DNA of 54,713 nucleotides from an uncultured Oscillospiraceae bacterium (GCA_905234625.1 CAJOIC010000016.1:1-54713); one strand, 5' to 3'. Shown: positions 36,566-45,628, numbered from the stretch's first letter. Notes: a model not told the origin generated them from the sequence alone. Numbers and translations: made by a program.

Positions 36566-37360
36566 TCACGCGATATCGGTGATGCAGTGACGGGGGCAGA
36601 CGTCGGCGCAATGGCCGCAGTGCACGCACTTCGACTGGTCGATGACGGCCAGGAAGTTGTCCACGGTGATGGCGTCCGCGGGGCACTCGCGCTTGCACTT
36701 CTGGCAGGCGATGCAGCCGAAGTCACAGTACTTGGTGACGGCGGGGCCCTTGTCGGTGGAGCTGCAGCCCACGATGTCGGTGGAGTCCCCGGGGACCTTG
36801 GTGATGAGGTTCTTCGGGCAGGCCTCGGCGCACTTCATGCAGCCGACGCACTTGGAGCGGTCCACCTGGGCGATGCCGTCCACGATGTGCATGGCGTCGA
36901 AGGGGCAGGCGGCGACGCAGTCGCCGAAGCCCATGCAGCCGGCGGCGCAGACGTTCGCGCCGCTGCCGCCGCCCAAACGGGTGGCCGCGATGCAGGAATC
37001 AAGGCCCTGATAATCGAACTTCTGCTTGGTGTGGCCGCAGGTGCCGGAGCAGCGGACGAAGGCGTAGTACTTCTCTCCCGCGCCGGCGGAGACGCCCATG
37101 ATCTCGGAGATCTTCGCGGCGGCCTCGGCGCCGCCGGGGACGCAGGCGTTGGTGGGAGCCTCGCCCCGGGCGACGGCGGCGGCATAGCCCGCGCAGCCGG
37201 GATAGCCGCAGGCGCCGCAGTTGGCGCCGGCGCAGGCGGCCAGGACGGCCTCCTCCTTGGGGTCCACCTCCACGGCGAAGACCTTGCCCGCGATGGCGAG
37301 CAGGATGCCGAACAGGAGGCCCAGGGCGCCCAGGATCAGGATAGCATAGATAACAGTCAT
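36566..37360 (-). CDS. rnfB: Rnf complex subunit RnfB (ferredoxin-oxidising iron-sulfur protein)
   Basis: A 264-residue membrane-anchored iron-sulfur protein that takes electrons from reduced ferredoxin. One N-terminal transmembrane helix (about 1-25) is followed by the four-Cys domain ANCGACGYPGCAGYA and by several ferredoxin-type CxxCxxCxxxCP clusters, including CVGCMKCAEACP and CVHCGHCADVCP, plus the CMGFGDCVAACP set. It is the last gene of rnfCDGEAB, and a terminator follows it. Confidence 0.97.
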   Translation of the reverse strand: MTVIYAILILGALGLLFGILLAIAGKVFAVEVDPKEEAVLAACAGANCGACGYPGCAGYAAAVARGEAPTNACVPGGAEAAAKISEIMGVSAGAGEKYYAFVRCSGTCGHTKQKFDYQGLDSCIAATRLGGGSGANVCAAGCMGFGDCVAACPFDAMHIVDGIAQVDRSKCVGCMKCAEACPKNLITKVPGDSTDIVGCSSTDKGPAVTKYCDFGCIACQKCKRECPADAITVDNFLAVIDQSKCVHCGHCADVCPRHCITDIA

Positions 37361-37376
37361 TGTCTCAAAGCCCTCC

Positions 37377-37961
37377 TTACATGATCTTCATGCCGGAGAA
37401 GCCCATGAACGCCAGGGCGAACAGAGCCGCGGACACAAGGCAGATGGCAAAGCCCTCGAAGGCCTTGGGATAGTCGGCGAACTCCAGACGCTCCCGGACG
37501 CTGGCGAACAACACGATGGCCAGGGTGAAGCCCACGCCGCCGGTGAAGCCGTAGACGACGCTCTCCAGGAAGTTGTAGTTGTTCTGGGTGTTCAGAAGGA
37601 CGACGCCCAGGACCGCGCAGTTGGTGGTGATGAGGGGCAGGAAGATGCCCATGGCCGAGTACAGGGAGGGGATCGATTTTTTCAGGAACATCTCCACGAA
37701 CTGCACGAGGACGGCGATGACCAGGATGTAGGCCACCGTCTGCATGAACTTCAGACCCAGGGGGATGAGAAGGTAGGTGTTGATGACCCAGCAGATGGCG
37801 GAGGCCATGGTCATGACGAAGATGACGGCCACGCTCATGCCGGTGGCGGTGCTCATCTTGTTGGACACGCCCAGGAAGGGGCACAGGCCCAGGAACTGGG
37901 AGAAGATAAAGTTGTTGACGAGAATCGCTCCCAGGGAAATGGATACGATCGAAGCAAGCAT
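37377..37961 (-). CDS. rnfA: Rnf complex subunit RnfA
   Basis: A 194-residue membrane protein with six transmembrane helices, homologous to Nqr[21 protein letters not shown] near the N-terminus and [12 protein letters not shown] contain the conserved membrane Cys residues that hold an intramembrane iron-sulfur centre with RnfE. It should be part of the ion-translocating core. Its start overlaps the rnfE stop by one base. Confidence 0.97.
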   Translation of the reverse strand: MLASIVSISLGAILVNNFIFSQFLGLCPFLGVSNKMSTATGMSVAVIFVMTMASAICWVINTYLLIPLGLKFMQTVAYILVIAVLVQFVEMFLKKSIPSLYSAMGIFLPLITTNCAVLGVVLLNTQNNYNFLESVVYGFTGGVGFTLAIVLFASVRERLEFADYPKAFEGFAICLVSAALFALAFMGFSGMKIM

Positions 37962-38641
37962 TATTCGTCATCCTCCTTTTCTTTCGCGGCCCGGCGCGCC
38001 TCACGCTTGGAGAGCATGTGCTGCATGAGCGCCATGAGAAGACCAAGGGTCAGGAAGCCGCCGAAGGGCAGCACCAGGATGCCCGCCGCGTACTCCTGGG
38101 GGAAGATGCGGATGCCGGCGCCGGTGCCGTCCAGGGTGAAGAAGCTGGTGGCGCCGTTCAGGAGACCGCCGCCGATGGTGCCGGAGCCCAGAAGCTCACG
38201 GAACAGGCACATGCAGATCAGCACCACGGTGTAGCCCAGGCCCTGGAACACGCCGTCGAAGAAGGAATCCTTGACGCTGTTCTTGGAGCTGAAGGCCTCC
38301 GCGCGGCCGATGATGATGCAGTTGACGACGATCAGCGGGATGAACACGCCCAAGGCGTTTGACAGGGCGGGGATGAAGGCCTGCAGCAGCAGGTCCACGA
38401 TGGTGACGAAGCCCGCGATGACCACCACGAAGATGGCCAGACGCACCTGCTCGGGGATGATCTTCCGGATGAGGGAGACCACCACGTTGCAGCAGGTCAG
38501 AATGATGAGGACGGACAGGCCCATGCCGATGCCGTTGAAGAGCGTGGTGGAGATCGCCATGGTGGCGCACAGGCCGATCTGCTGGACGAGGACGGGGTTG
38601 TTGGTGAACACGCCCTCAAAGATCTGTTGTTTTCTGTTCAT
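37961..38641 (-). CDS. rnfE: Rnf complex subunit RnfE
   Basis: A 226-residue membrane subunit with six helices, homologous to NqrD and paralogous to RnfA. The [15 protein letters not shown] segment and [14 protein letters not shown] hold the conserved Cys residues facing RnfA. The hydrophilic C-terminus ([16 protein letters not shown]) is cytosolic. It lies 12 bases after rnfG and overlaps rnfA by one base. Confidence 0.97.
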   Translation of the reverse strand: MNRKQQIFEGVFTNNPVLVQQIGLCATMAISTTLFNGIGMGLSVLIILTCCNVVVSLIRKIIPEQVRLAIFVVVIAGFVTIVDLLLQAFIPALSNALGVFIPLIVVNCIIIGRAEAFSSKNSVKDSFFDGVFQGLGYTVVLICMCLFRELLGSGTIGGGLLNGATSFFTLDGTGAGIRIFPQEYAAGILVLPFGGFLTLGLLMALMQHMLSKREARRAAKEKEDDE

Positions 38642-38653
38642 TTCACTACCTCC

Positions 38654-39313
38654 TTAGCCCATGGACGGCTCGCCGCTGGGGAGCGTGACATAGCCTGGAC
38701 CCGCGTCAGCAGGGACAACGACAGCCTCCGACGACGGACCGACGGCCTCCACAACGGGAGCGCTCTGCGCGCCGCCCAGGGCCTGGCAGGCCGCGATGGC
38801 GGCGGTGACGCCCTTGCAGACGGCCTTGGAGGTGATGGTCGCGCCGGAGATGGCGTCGATCTCGCCGCCCTCCTTGGTGACCGCCACGGTGCCGCTCTGG
38901 CCGACGAACTGGGCGCGGAAGGCCTCGCCCTTCTCGCTCTGCTGGCCCGCCACGGCGCCGAGGCCCGCGGTCTCGCTGGACTCGGTGATGGAGATGCCGG
39001 TGCAGGCATAGTCGGAGCTGACGCCCACCATCATGGTGATGAGGCCCTGGGAGCCGGACTCGGTGACCCGGACGACCCAGCCGCCGCCCTCGGCGGCGTA
39101 GATGGCCTCCACCTCGCCGTCATCCTCCGCGCCGGTGTCGGTATAGGCCGCGGCGGGCAGGACGGACTGCATGGCGCCCCGCATGGTCTCCTCCGCGATG
39201 GCGGCGATCCGTCCCGCGGTGGCCAGGTTCACGAGGCCCAGGATGAAAGCCGCGGCGGCAGCTACCATGAGGAGCATGAGGCCGGGCTTGAACATCTGAA
39301 GAGTCTTGTTCAT
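38654..39313 (-). CDS. rnfG: Rnf complex subunit RnfG (covalent flavin protein)
   Basis: A 219-residue protein with one N-terminal transmembrane helix (about 8-30) and an extracytoplasmic FMN-binding domain. DAISGATITSKAV contains the SGAT motif whose last Thr is flavinylated by ApbE. No apbE gene is seen in this window. The C-terminus is Pro/Gly/Val rich. It overlaps rnfD by four bases (ATGA). Confidence 0.95.
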   Translation of the reverse strand: MNKTLQMFKPGLMLLMVAAAAAFILGLVNLATAGRIAAIAEETMRGAMQSVLPAAAYTDTGAEDDGEVEAIYAAEGGGWVVRVTESGSQGLITMMVGVSSDYACTGISITESSETAGLGAVAGQQSEKGEAFRAQFVGQSGTVAVTKEGGEIDAISGATITSKAVCKGVTAAIAACQALGGAQSAPVVEAVGPSSEAVVVPADAGPGYVTLPSGEPSMG

Positions 39314-40320
39314 TCCGCCGCCTCCTTCTTCTTGCCGAGCCTGGCGAAGAGATCACGGATGGGACGCTTGGGCTCCGTGCCGAAGCGCCGGGGGGCCGTG
39401 TTCTTGTCGATCATCCAGACCGTCAGGTTCATGATGAGGATGGCATAGGAGACGCCCTCGGGATAGGAGCCGAAGTAGCGGATCAGGACGGTCAGCAGGC
39501 CGCAGCCCACGCCGAAGATGATCTGGCCCTTGGGGGTGACGGGGCTGGTGCAGTAGTCCGTCGCCATGAAGATGGCGCCCAGCAGGAGACCGCCGGAGAA
39601 GACGTTCTGCAGCATCCACATAAAGTGGGGGTTGCCCCGGGAGAAGATGAGGGTGATCACGGCCACGGTGCCGATGAAGCTCAGGGGGATGCGCAGGGAG
39701 ATGACCTTGCGGTACACGAGCCACGCGCCGCCCAGGAGCAGGGCGACGGCGCTGATCTCGCCGATGGAGCCGCCCACGTTGCCGATGAGCATGGCCCCCA
39801 GGGAGACGCTGGAGAGAGCGCCGCCGCTGAGGCTGGCCAGGGGCGTGGCGTAGGTGGCGGCGTCCACGTTCTGGAAGCTCGCGGGCATCCAGTTCGTCAT
39901 GAGCACGGCATAGGAGGCCAGCAGGAAGGCGCGGCCCGCCAGCGCCGGGTTCAGGAAATTCTTGCCGATGCCGCCGAAGAGCTGCTTCACCACTACGATG
40001 GCGAACAGGGCGCCGATGATGGGCAGCCACCAGGGGACCGTGGGGGGCAGGCAGAAGGCCATGAGGACGCCGGTGACCACGGCGGAGAGATCGCCGTAGG
40101 TGTCGGGCTTTTTCATGAGCTTCCGGTAGCCGAACTCGAAGAGCACGCAGCTGGCCACGGACACGGCCGTCACCATGATGGGACGCCAGCCGAAGAAGAT
40201 GATGGAGGCCAGGAAGGCCGGCGCCAGGGCGATGAGCACGTCCAGCATGATGACCTTGGTGTCTCTCGGGGTGCGGATATGGGGGGAGGAGGATACGATA
40301 AGGTTTCTCTGCTCGTTCAT
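39310..40320 (-). CDS. rnfD: Rnf complex subunit RnfD
   Basis: A 336-residue membrane subunit homologous to NqrB, with about nine or ten helices. SSPHIRTPRDTKVIMLDVLIALAPA at the N-terminus and KQLFGGIGKNFLNPALAGRAFLL are conserved; the latter precedes the flavinylation region seen here as TPLASLSGGALSS. The expected covalent-FMN Thr motif is not obvious from reading alone. It is an ion-translocating core subunit, one base after rnfC. Confidence 0.96.
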   Translation of the reverse strand: MNEQRNLIVSSSPHIRTPRDTKVIMLDVLIALAPAFLASIIFFGWRPIMVTAVSVASCVLFEFGYRKLMKKPDTYGDLSAVVTGVLMAFCLPPTVPWWLPIIGALFAIVVVKQLFGGIGKNFLNPALAGRAFLLASYAVLMTNWMPASFQNVDAATYATPLASLSGGALSSVSLGAMLIGNVGGSIGEISAVALLLGGAWLVYRKVISLRIPLSFIGTVAVITLIFSRGNPHFMWMLQNVFSGGLLLGAIFMATDYCTSPVTPKGQIIFGVGCGLLTVLIRYFGSYPEGVSYAILIMNLTVWMIDKNTAPRRFGTEPKRPIRDLFARLGKKKEAAE

Positions 40321-40321
40321 C

Positions 40322-41656
40322 TTATTTCTCCTCCTTCTTCTCTTCTTTTGCCTTTTCCGCCTCTTCCTTGGCCTTCAGGGCGGCATTGTAGGCCTGGATC
40401 TTGGCCTTGCCGGTCTTGAAGGCGTGGGTCAGATGCAGGCGGCCGGGGCAGATATAGGTGCAGGCGCCGCACTCCACGCAGTCCATGAGATTCAGCTTCT
40501 GCATCATCTCGATATCGCCCTTCTCCTCGTACATGTACATATAGATGGGCTGGAGATTCATGGGGCAGGCGGAGATGCACTGGCCGCAGCGGATGCAGGT
40601 GGGGTTCGCGGCGGTCCGGTCCTCATCCCCGGCGAAGGCCAGCAGGGACGCGGTGCCCTTGCCGCAGGGGACGCTGAGGTCGTACTGGGCAAGACCCATC
40701 ATCGGGCCGCCCATGATGACCTTCCAGGGCTCCTTCTTGAAGCCGCCGGTCTGCTCGAACACCCACTCCATGGGGGTGCCGACCCGGACCTTCACGTTCT
40801 TGGGGGTCTCGATGGCGGAGCCGGAGACGGTGACCACGCGCTCGATGGCGGGCAGTCCCTCGTAGGCCGCGCGGTAGACGCTGTAGGAGGTGAAGGTGTT
40901 GAACACGGCGCAGCCCACCTGGGCGGGCAGGCCCCCGGGGGGCACCTCCCGGCCGGTGATGGTCTGGATGAGGGTCTTCTCAGCGCCCTGCGGGTACTGG
41001 CACTTGAGAGGCACGATCTCGATGCCCATCTCCTTGGCGCCGTGGAAGTTCAAAAGGTCGATGGCGAATTTCTTGTTCAGCTCGATGCCGAAATAGGCCT
41101 TCTCCACCTTGCAGGCGCGCATGATGAGCTGGATGCCCTTGAGGAGCTCCTCCGGCTTTTCCAGCATGGTGCGGTGGTCGGAGGTTATGTAGGGCTCGCA
41201 CTCCGCGCCGTTGATGATGACGGTGTCCACCTTGCCCCAGCCGCTGGTGATCTTGAAGGCGGTGGGGAACGTGGCGCCGCCCATGCCCACGATACCGGCC
41301 TCGCGGATGATGTCCGCGATCCTCTCGGGATCGAAGAGGTCCTCGTCCGCCGCGGGAACGACGGTGTCCGCCGGGGTGTCCTTAAAGTCGTTCTCGATGA
41401 TCACGGCCTGGACCATGTTGCCCTTGCCGGACACGGAGGCGTGGACCGGCGCGGAGACCGGGGCCTTGGCCTCGCCGATCTTCTGGCCCAGCTTTACCTC
41501 GTCGCCTACGGCGACCAGCGGCGTACAGGGGGCGCCGATGTGCTGGGACATGGGGATCACCACCTGGGGAGGCTGGGGAATGGTGGAGATCGCCGTCTGG
41601 TTGGCGGGCGCTTTCATGTCGTTCGGATGCACGCCGCCATGGTGCTTAAATAGCAT
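40322..41656 (-). CDS. rnfC: Rnf complex subunit RnfC (NADH-binding)
   Basis: A 444-residue peripheral subunit that passes electrons to NAD+. The NADH/FMN region has GIVGMGGATFPTAFK and NGAECEPYITSDHRTM; two [4Fe-4S] motifs follow, CIRCGQCISACP and CVECGACTYICP. The Lys/Glu-rich C-terminus is a short coiled tail. ATG at 41656 (MLFKHHGGVHP) is chosen because AGAGGTG is six bases upstream; an ATG at 41662 is too close to that site. It opens the rnfCDGEAB operon, the order found in Clostridia. Confidence 0.96.
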   Translation of the reverse strand: MLFKHHGGVHPNDMKAPANQTAISTIPQPPQVVIPMSQHIGAPCTPLVAVGDEVKLGQKIGEAKAPVSAPVHASVSGKGNMVQAVIIENDFKDTPADTVVPAADEDLFDPERIADIIREAGIVGMGGATFPTAFKITSGWGKVDTVIINGAECEPYITSDHRTMLEKPEELLKGIQLIMRACKVEKAYFGIELNKKFAIDLLNFHGAKEMGIEIVPLKCQYPQGAEKTLIQTITGREVPPGGLPAQVGCAVFNTFTSYSVYRAAYEGLPAIERVVTVSGSAIETPKNVKVRVGTPMEWVFEQTGGFKKEPWKVIMGGPMMGLAQYDLSVPCGKGTASLLAFAGDEDRTAANPTCIRCGQCISACPMNLQPIYMYMYEEKGDIEMMQKLNLMDCVECGACTYICPGRLHLTHAFKTGKAKIQAYNAALKAKEEAEKAKEEKKEEK

Positions 41657-41779
41657 GAGCATCACCTCTGCCTTGAATTTTACCGGAGCGGTCATGAATG
41701 CAGAACCGTGCCGCCGCCGGTAATCGTGATTACTTTTCTGCGCTCCGCTCCCGACGGATGCGCGTAATAATACTAAAGT

Positions 41780-41809
41780 ATAATATCATACCAAAGTGCT
41801 CCTTGTCTA
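41780..41809 (-). promoter_or_regulatory. Probable promoter of the rnf operon
   Basis: Minus strand TAGACA (41809-41804), 18-base spacer, TATTAT (41785-41780), about 124 bases before rnfC. Confidence 0.6.
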
Positions 41810-42005
41810 CCTTCGAATTCGCCAAAATCATACAAGTTCGCTGCATTTCACAGGGGATTTCCGATGATTTGCCTCCAGACCCCAAGGAAACACGACATGA
41901 CCGCGAAGAAGACCAACGGTCGTTAAATGTTGTGCCAATATGGAAGCCTGTACAAATAAATATACGCGCGCGTGAGGGAACATACGAAAAAAATCGCCCG
42001 CCATC
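41810..42005. other. AT-rich spacer between divergent rnf and feo operons
   Basis: No gene was found in this part of the 470-base gap. Its base composition is much lower in GC than the surrounding genes. The only translation-like signal is a nine-codon frame MTAKKTNGR at 41897-41926 on the plus strand with AAGGAAA upstream, which is too short to call. Confidence 0.6.
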
Positions 42006-42034
42006 TTGACATCTGAAGGTTAGGCTTGTATAAT
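42006..42034 (+). promoter_or_regulatory. Consensus sigma-A promoter of the feo operon
   Basis: Exact TTGACA and TATAAT with a 17-base spacer, 92 bases before the first feoA ATG. A perfect consensus suggests that it must be repressed when iron is plentiful. Confidence 0.93.
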
Positions 42035-42043
42035 CCAGTTGAA

Positions 42044-42080
42044 AGTTAATTAACTCTAACAAAAGTTGCTTTTATCTAAC
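42044..42080 (+). promoter_or_regulatory. Candidate iron-repressor operator region
   Basis: Right after the -10 box lie the palindrome AGTTAATTAACT (42044-42055) and the related elements TCTAAC at 42056-42060 and 42075-42080. The place and repetition suit a metal-responsive repressor of the DtxR or Fur type. The match to a known box was not established. Confidence 0.4.
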
Positions 42081-42125
42081 AATACCGTCTCCGGGACCCG
42101 GGGGCGGGGGAATGGAGGGAGGATC

Positions 42126-42335
42126 ATGCCGCTGGCAATGCTGAAGGCGGGGGAGAGCAGTCTCATCACCCGCGTAGGCGGAAAGGCCGAGACGCGGCAG
42201 TTCCTGGAGAACCTGGGATTTGTGGTGGGAACGCCGGTGACGGTAGTCAGCGAGATCGGCGGGAACATCATCGTGGTGATCCGGGACACGCGCGTCGCCA
42301 TCAGCCGTGAGATGGCCATGAAGATCCATGTATGA
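42126..42335 (+). CDS. feoA: FeoA family protein (first copy)
   Basis: A 69-residue SH3-like FeoA protein (MPLAMLKAGESSLITRVGG) that supports ferrous iron transport by FeoB. The pattern of a short hydrophobic barrel ending in ISREMAMKIHV fits the family. The ATG at 42126 is chosen because two overlapping GGAGG sequences lie just upstream. It is the first gene of the feo operon; a second FeoA gene follows after 50 bases. Confidence 0.9.
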   Translation: MPLAMLKAGESSLITRVGGKAETRQFLENLGFVVGTPVTVVSEIGGNIIVVIRDTRVAISREMAMKIHV

Positions 42336-42385
42336 GCGCCCGGCTGTCGTTCGGGCATACAGATAACCGGAAGGGAGAGACATAT

Positions 42386-42610
42386 ATGACATTGAAGGAA
42401 GCCAAGGTCGGCCAGACGGTCAAGGTCCTGAAGCTCAACGGCGAGGGCCCCGTCAAGCGCCGCATCATGGACATGGGCATCACCAAGGGACAGACGATCT
42501 ACGTCCGCAAGGTGGCGCCTCTGGGCGATCCCATGGAGGTCACCGTCCGCAACTACGAGCTGAGCGTGCGCAAGGCCGACTGCGAGATGATCGACGTGGA
42601 GCTCGTCTGA
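42386..42610 (+). CDS. feoA: FeoA family protein (second copy)
   Basis: A 74-residue FeoA-like SH3 protein. The family sequence RRIMDMGITKGQTIYVRKVAPLGDP is clear, and the ending DCEMIDVEL is typical. It is closer to canonical FeoA than the first copy. The ATG at 42386 has GAAGGGAGAG upstream, and feoB begins 24 bases after the stop. The two FeoA proteins may form hetero-oligomers or regulate FeoB differently. Confidence 0.93.
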   Translation: MTLKEAKVGQTVKVLKLNGEGPVKRRIMDMGITKGQTIYVRKVAPLGDPMEVTVRNYELSVRKADCEMIDVELV

Positions 42611-42634
42611 CAGGCACAGGAAGGAAGGCATTCT

Positions 42635-44908
42635 ATGGAAGACAAGAAAATCACCATTGCCCTGGCGGGCAACCCCAACTGCGGCAAGACGACGCTGTTC
42701 AACGCCCTCACCGGCTCGAACCAGTACGTGGGCAACTGGCCCGGCGTCACCGTGGAGGAAAAGCACGGCAGGCTCAAGGGCTATAAGGACGTGACCATCG
42801 CGGACCTTCCGGGCATCTATTCCCTCTCTCCGTACACCCTGGAGGAGGTGGTTTCCCGGAACTATCTGACCCAGGAGCGGCCCGACGCCATCCTGAACAT
42901 CGTGGACGGCACGAACCTGGAGCGGAACCTCTACCTCACTACCCAGCTGGTGGAGCTGGGCATCCCCGTCCTGGTGGCGGTGAACATGATGGACGTGGTC
43001 CGCAAGAACGGGGACAAGATCGACATCAAGGCCCTCTCGAAGGCTCTGGACTGCGAGGTGGTGGAGATCTCCGCCCTGAAGGGCGACGGCATCACCGAGG
43101 CGGCGGACAAGGCCGTGGCTCTGGCCCGCAGCGGCAAGAAGCCCATCCCGCAGCACCGGTTCGCCGGCAGCGTGGAGCACGCCCTGGCGCATATCGAGGA
43201 GGTCTCCGTCCACGATCTGCCCGAGGAGCAGCACCGCTGGTACGCCATCAAGCTCTTCGAGCGGGACGAAAAGGTGGCGGAGCAGCTGGGCCTCGGCGCG
43301 GATATCCTCAAGCATATCGACGGCGACATCGCCGCCTGCGAGACGGAGCTGGACGACGACGCGGAGTCCATCATCACCTCTCAGCGCTATGACTACATAA
43401 CCTCCATCATCGACAAGTGCATCACCCGGGCCAGCGCGGAGAAGCTCTCTGTCTCCGATAGGATCGACCGGATCGTCACGAACCGGATCCTGGCCCTGCC
43501 CATTTTCGCCGTGGCCATGTTCCTGGTGTACTGGATCGCCATGGGACCTCTCGGCACCTTCCTCACCGATTGGACCAACGACGTCCTGGGCGGCGAGTGG
43601 CTCACCGAGGGCTCCCGGGCCGTCATGGAGACCCTGGGCGCCGCGGACTGGCTGACCGGCCTCGTGGCGGACGGCATCTTCGCCGGCGTGGGCGCCGTGC
43701 TGGGCTTCGTGCCTCAGATGCTAGTGCTGTTCCTGCTGCTGGCCATCCTGGAGGACTGCGGCTATATGGCCCGCATCGCCTTCATCATGGACCGGATCTT
43801 CCGGCGCTTCGGCCTGTCGGGCAAGTCCTTCATCCCCATGCTCATCGGCACGGGCTGCGGCGTCCCCGGCGTCATGGCCTCCCGCACGATCGAAAACGAA
43901 CGCGACCGCCGCATGACCATCATGACCACCTGCTTCATCCCCTGCGGCGCTAAAATGCCCATCATCGGCCTCATTGCCGGCGCTCTGTTCGGCGGCAGCG
44001 GCCTCGTGGCCGTGTCGGCCTACTTCATCGGCGTGGCCGCTATCATCGTCTCCGGCATCATGCTCAAGAAGACCAAGATGTTTGCGGGCGATCCCGCTCC
44101 CTTCGTCATGGAGCTGCCCGCCTACCACGCCCCCACCGCCGGCAACGTGCTCCGCTCCATGTGGGAGCGCGGCTGGTCCTTCATCAAGAAGGCCGGCACC
44201 GTCATCCTCCTGTCCTCCATCGTCATCTGGGCCCTGTCCAGCTTCGGCTCCGTGAACGGCCGCTTCGGCATGGTGGACGATCTGTACGAGGATGAGGCCC
44301 TCGTCACCGACGAGTACGTGGAGGCCGTGGCTGACCGCATGGGCATCCCCGCGGAGGAGGTCTCCCCCATGGACGACTCCATCCTGGCGGGCGTGGGCAA
44401 CTTCGTGTCCCCCATCTTCAAGCCCCTGGGCTTCGGCAGCTGGAAGCCCACCGTGGCCACCGTCACGGGCCTCGTGGCCAAGGAGGAGGTCGTCGGCACC
44501 TTCGGCGTCCTGTATAACTACGACGACCAGGACGGCGAGGCCGAGCTCTCCGAGGAGGGCGACGAGATCTGGGACCGCGTCGCGGAGGACTTTGACAGCT
44601 TCTCCGGCGGCCACGGCAGGCTCTCCGCCTTCGCCTTCATGATCTTCAACCTCCTGTGCGCGCCGTGCTTCGCGGCCATGGGCGCCATCAAGCGGGAGAT
44701 GAACAACCCCAAGTGGACCTGGTTCGCCATCGGCTACATGTGCGTGTTCGCCTACGCCGTGGCCCTCATCGTGAACCAGCTCGGCAGGCTCTTCTCCGGC
44801 GCTGTCAGCGTCGTGGGCCTGATCTTCGCCGTCGCCGTGCTGGCGGTCATCGTGTACATGCTCTTCTTCAAGAAGTACCAGGAGGCCGACCGGCTGACGG
44901 TCAAGTGA
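42635..44908 (+). CDS. feoB: Ferrous iron transporter FeoB
   Basis: A 757-residue membrane GTPase that imports Fe2+. The N-terminal G domain has G1 GNPNCGKTT (about residues 11-19), the G3 region DLPGIYSLSPYT, and G4 NMMD, followed by the helical guanine-dissociation-inhibitor-like domain to about 270. The membrane part contains IGTGCGVPGVMASRTIENERDRR and the second Gate segment (TCFIPCGAKMPIIGL), with the Cys residues that line the pore. A C-terminal membrane helix ends the protein. Length is normal for Clostridia. Confidence 0.97.
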   Translation: MEDKKITIALAGNPNCGKTTLFNALTGSNQYVGNWPGVTVEEKHGRLKGYKDVTIADLPGIYSLSPYTLEEVVSRNYLTQERPDAILNIVDGTNLERNLYLTTQLVELGIPVLVAVNMMDVVRKNGDKIDIKALSKALDCEVVEISALKGDGITEAADKAVALARSGKKPIPQHRFAGSVEHALAHIEEVSVHDLPEEQHRWYAIKLFERDEKVAEQLGLGADILKHIDGDIAACETELDDDAESIITSQRYDYITSIIDKCITRASAEKLSVSDRIDRIVTNRILALPIFAVAMFLVYWIAMGPLGTFLTDWTNDVLGGEWLTEGSRAVMETLGAADWLTGLVADGIFAGVGAVLGFVPQMLVLFLLLAILEDCGYMARIAFIMDRIFRRFGLSGKSFIPMLIGTGCGVPGVMASRTIENERDRRMTIMTTCFIPCGAKMPIIGLIAGALFGGSGLVAVSAYFIGVAAIIVSGIMLKKTKMFAGDPAPFVMELPAYHAPTAGNVLRSMWERGWSFIKKAGTVILLSSIVIWALSSFGSVNGRFGMVDDLYEDEALVTDEYVEAVADRMGIPAEEVSPMDDSILAGVGNFVSPIFKPLGFGSWKPTVATVTGLVAKEEVVGTFGVLYNYDDQDGEAELSEEGDEIWDRVAEDFDSFSGGHGRLSAFAFMIFNLLCAPCFAAMGAIKREMNNPKWTWFAIGYMCVFAYAVALIVNQLGRLFSGAVSVVGLIFAVAVLAVIVYMLFFKKYQEADRLTVK

Positions 44909-44916
44909 CAAAAAAT

Positions 44917-44946
44917 CGGGAAACGCCGCGATCGAACGGCGTTTCC
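44917..44946. repeat. Perfect hairpin between feoB and the Cys-rich gene
   Basis: GGGAAACGCCG and its complement CGGCGTTTCCC around an eight-base loop. There is no U tract after it, so it is probably an mRNA-processing or stabilising hairpin within the operon rather than a terminator. Confidence 0.7.
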
Positions 44947-44972
44947 CATGCGTTTACCCGGGAGGGATCGAA

Positions 44973-45167
44973 ATGCTAACGTGGCTCGCCGCCAACGCGG
45001 CCACCATCATCATAACGGCGGCGCTCCTGGTCGTCGTGGGTCTGATCGTCCGGGGCATGCTCCGGGGCCGGATCAGGACCTGCGGCGACTGCGGGAGCTG
45101 CGGCAGCGCCTGCGGAGGCTGCCGGTTCAGCGGCAGCTGCCAGGCCCATGAGGCGGGGAGGAAATGA
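44973..45167 (+). CDS. FeoB-associated Cys-rich membrane protein
   Basis: A 64-residue protein with one transmembrane helix (about 10-28) and a cytosolic Cys-rich tail, CGDCGSCGSACGGC. Such small proteins are regularly encoded next to feoB in Firmicutes (FeoB-associated Cys-rich membrane protein family) and may bind metal at the pore exit. The ATG has GGGAGG upstream. It overlaps the start region of the next gene by a few bases. Confidence 0.9.
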   Translation: MLTWLAANAATIIITAALLVVVGLIVRGMLRGRIRTCGDCGSCGSACGGCRFSGSCQAHEAGRK

Positions 45168-45169
45168 CT

Positions 45170-45415
45170 ATGGTACGGACGATCCTCGGCATAGAGGGCA
45201 TGATGTGCGGCATGTGCGAGGCCCACATAAACGACGCCTTGCGGAAGAATTTCGCCGTGAAGAGCGTCAAGGCCTCCAGAAAGAAACGGAACTGCGTGAT
45301 CCTCTCGGAGGAGGAGCTGGACCGGGCGGCCCTGGAGAAGACCATCGCCGGCACCGGCTATGAGCTCACCTCCGTGGAGAGCGGCCCGTATGTCAAAAAA
45401 GGCCTCTTCGGCTGA
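45170..45415 (+). CDS. Heavy-metal-associated (HMA) domain protein
   Basis: An 81-residue protein with an HMA ferredoxin-like fold. GMMCGMCEAHIN has the metal-binding CxxC of copper chaperones and of P-type ATPase N-domains. Its place at the end of the feo operon suggests a role in metal handling, but its metal is unknown. ATG 45170 is preferred because GGAGG is eight bases upstream; ATG 45164, which overlaps the previous stop, is only two bases from it. A terminator follows. Confidence 0.85.
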   Translation: MVRTILGIEGMMCGMCEAHINDALRKNFAVKSVKASRKKRNCVILSEEELDRAALEKTIAGTGYELTSVESGPYVKKGLFG

Positions 45416-45424
45416 CGAGATGTG

Positions 45425-45466
45425 AAGGGCGCGTTGCAGAATAGGATATTCTGTGACGCGCCTTTT
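45425..45466 (+). terminator. Terminator of the feo operon
   Basis: Stem AAGGGCGCGT with inner CAGAATA / TATTCTG and outer ACGCGCCTTTT, ending in CCTTTTC on the plus strand. Confidence 0.8.
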
Positions 45467-45628
45467 CTACGGCAGGAACAGGCAAAGATTGTAAAACTGC
45501 GCCCGAAATGTGGAAAATTTCCCCCCCAGCAGGTTGTTGTGAGCGAAGCGAACAGTTCTGCGGGGGCCGCCTTCCGGAGGTCATGGCCGTCTCACCGGCC
45601 CATTCCGGCGAGCGGAGGATATGACCCC
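45467..45628. other. Gene-free structured spacer
   Basis: No coding signal was found. It contains a hairpin GGCCG/CGGCC (45585-45589 and 45596-45600) enclosed by a long-range pair GGTCAT/ATGACC (45579-45584 and 45621-45626). It joins directly to the palindrome at 45629-45753. A known RNA family was not recognised. Confidence 0.5.

Noticed and set aside
35303-37384. A 690-codon plus-strand open frame opposite pfkA and rnfB
   Set aside because: Antisense to two certain genes and crosses their terminator and promoter.
41897-41926. Leader peptide MTAKKTNGR upstream of feo
   Set aside because: It lies upstream of the mapped consensus promoter, has only a moderate ribosome site and no biased codon, so no role could be supported.
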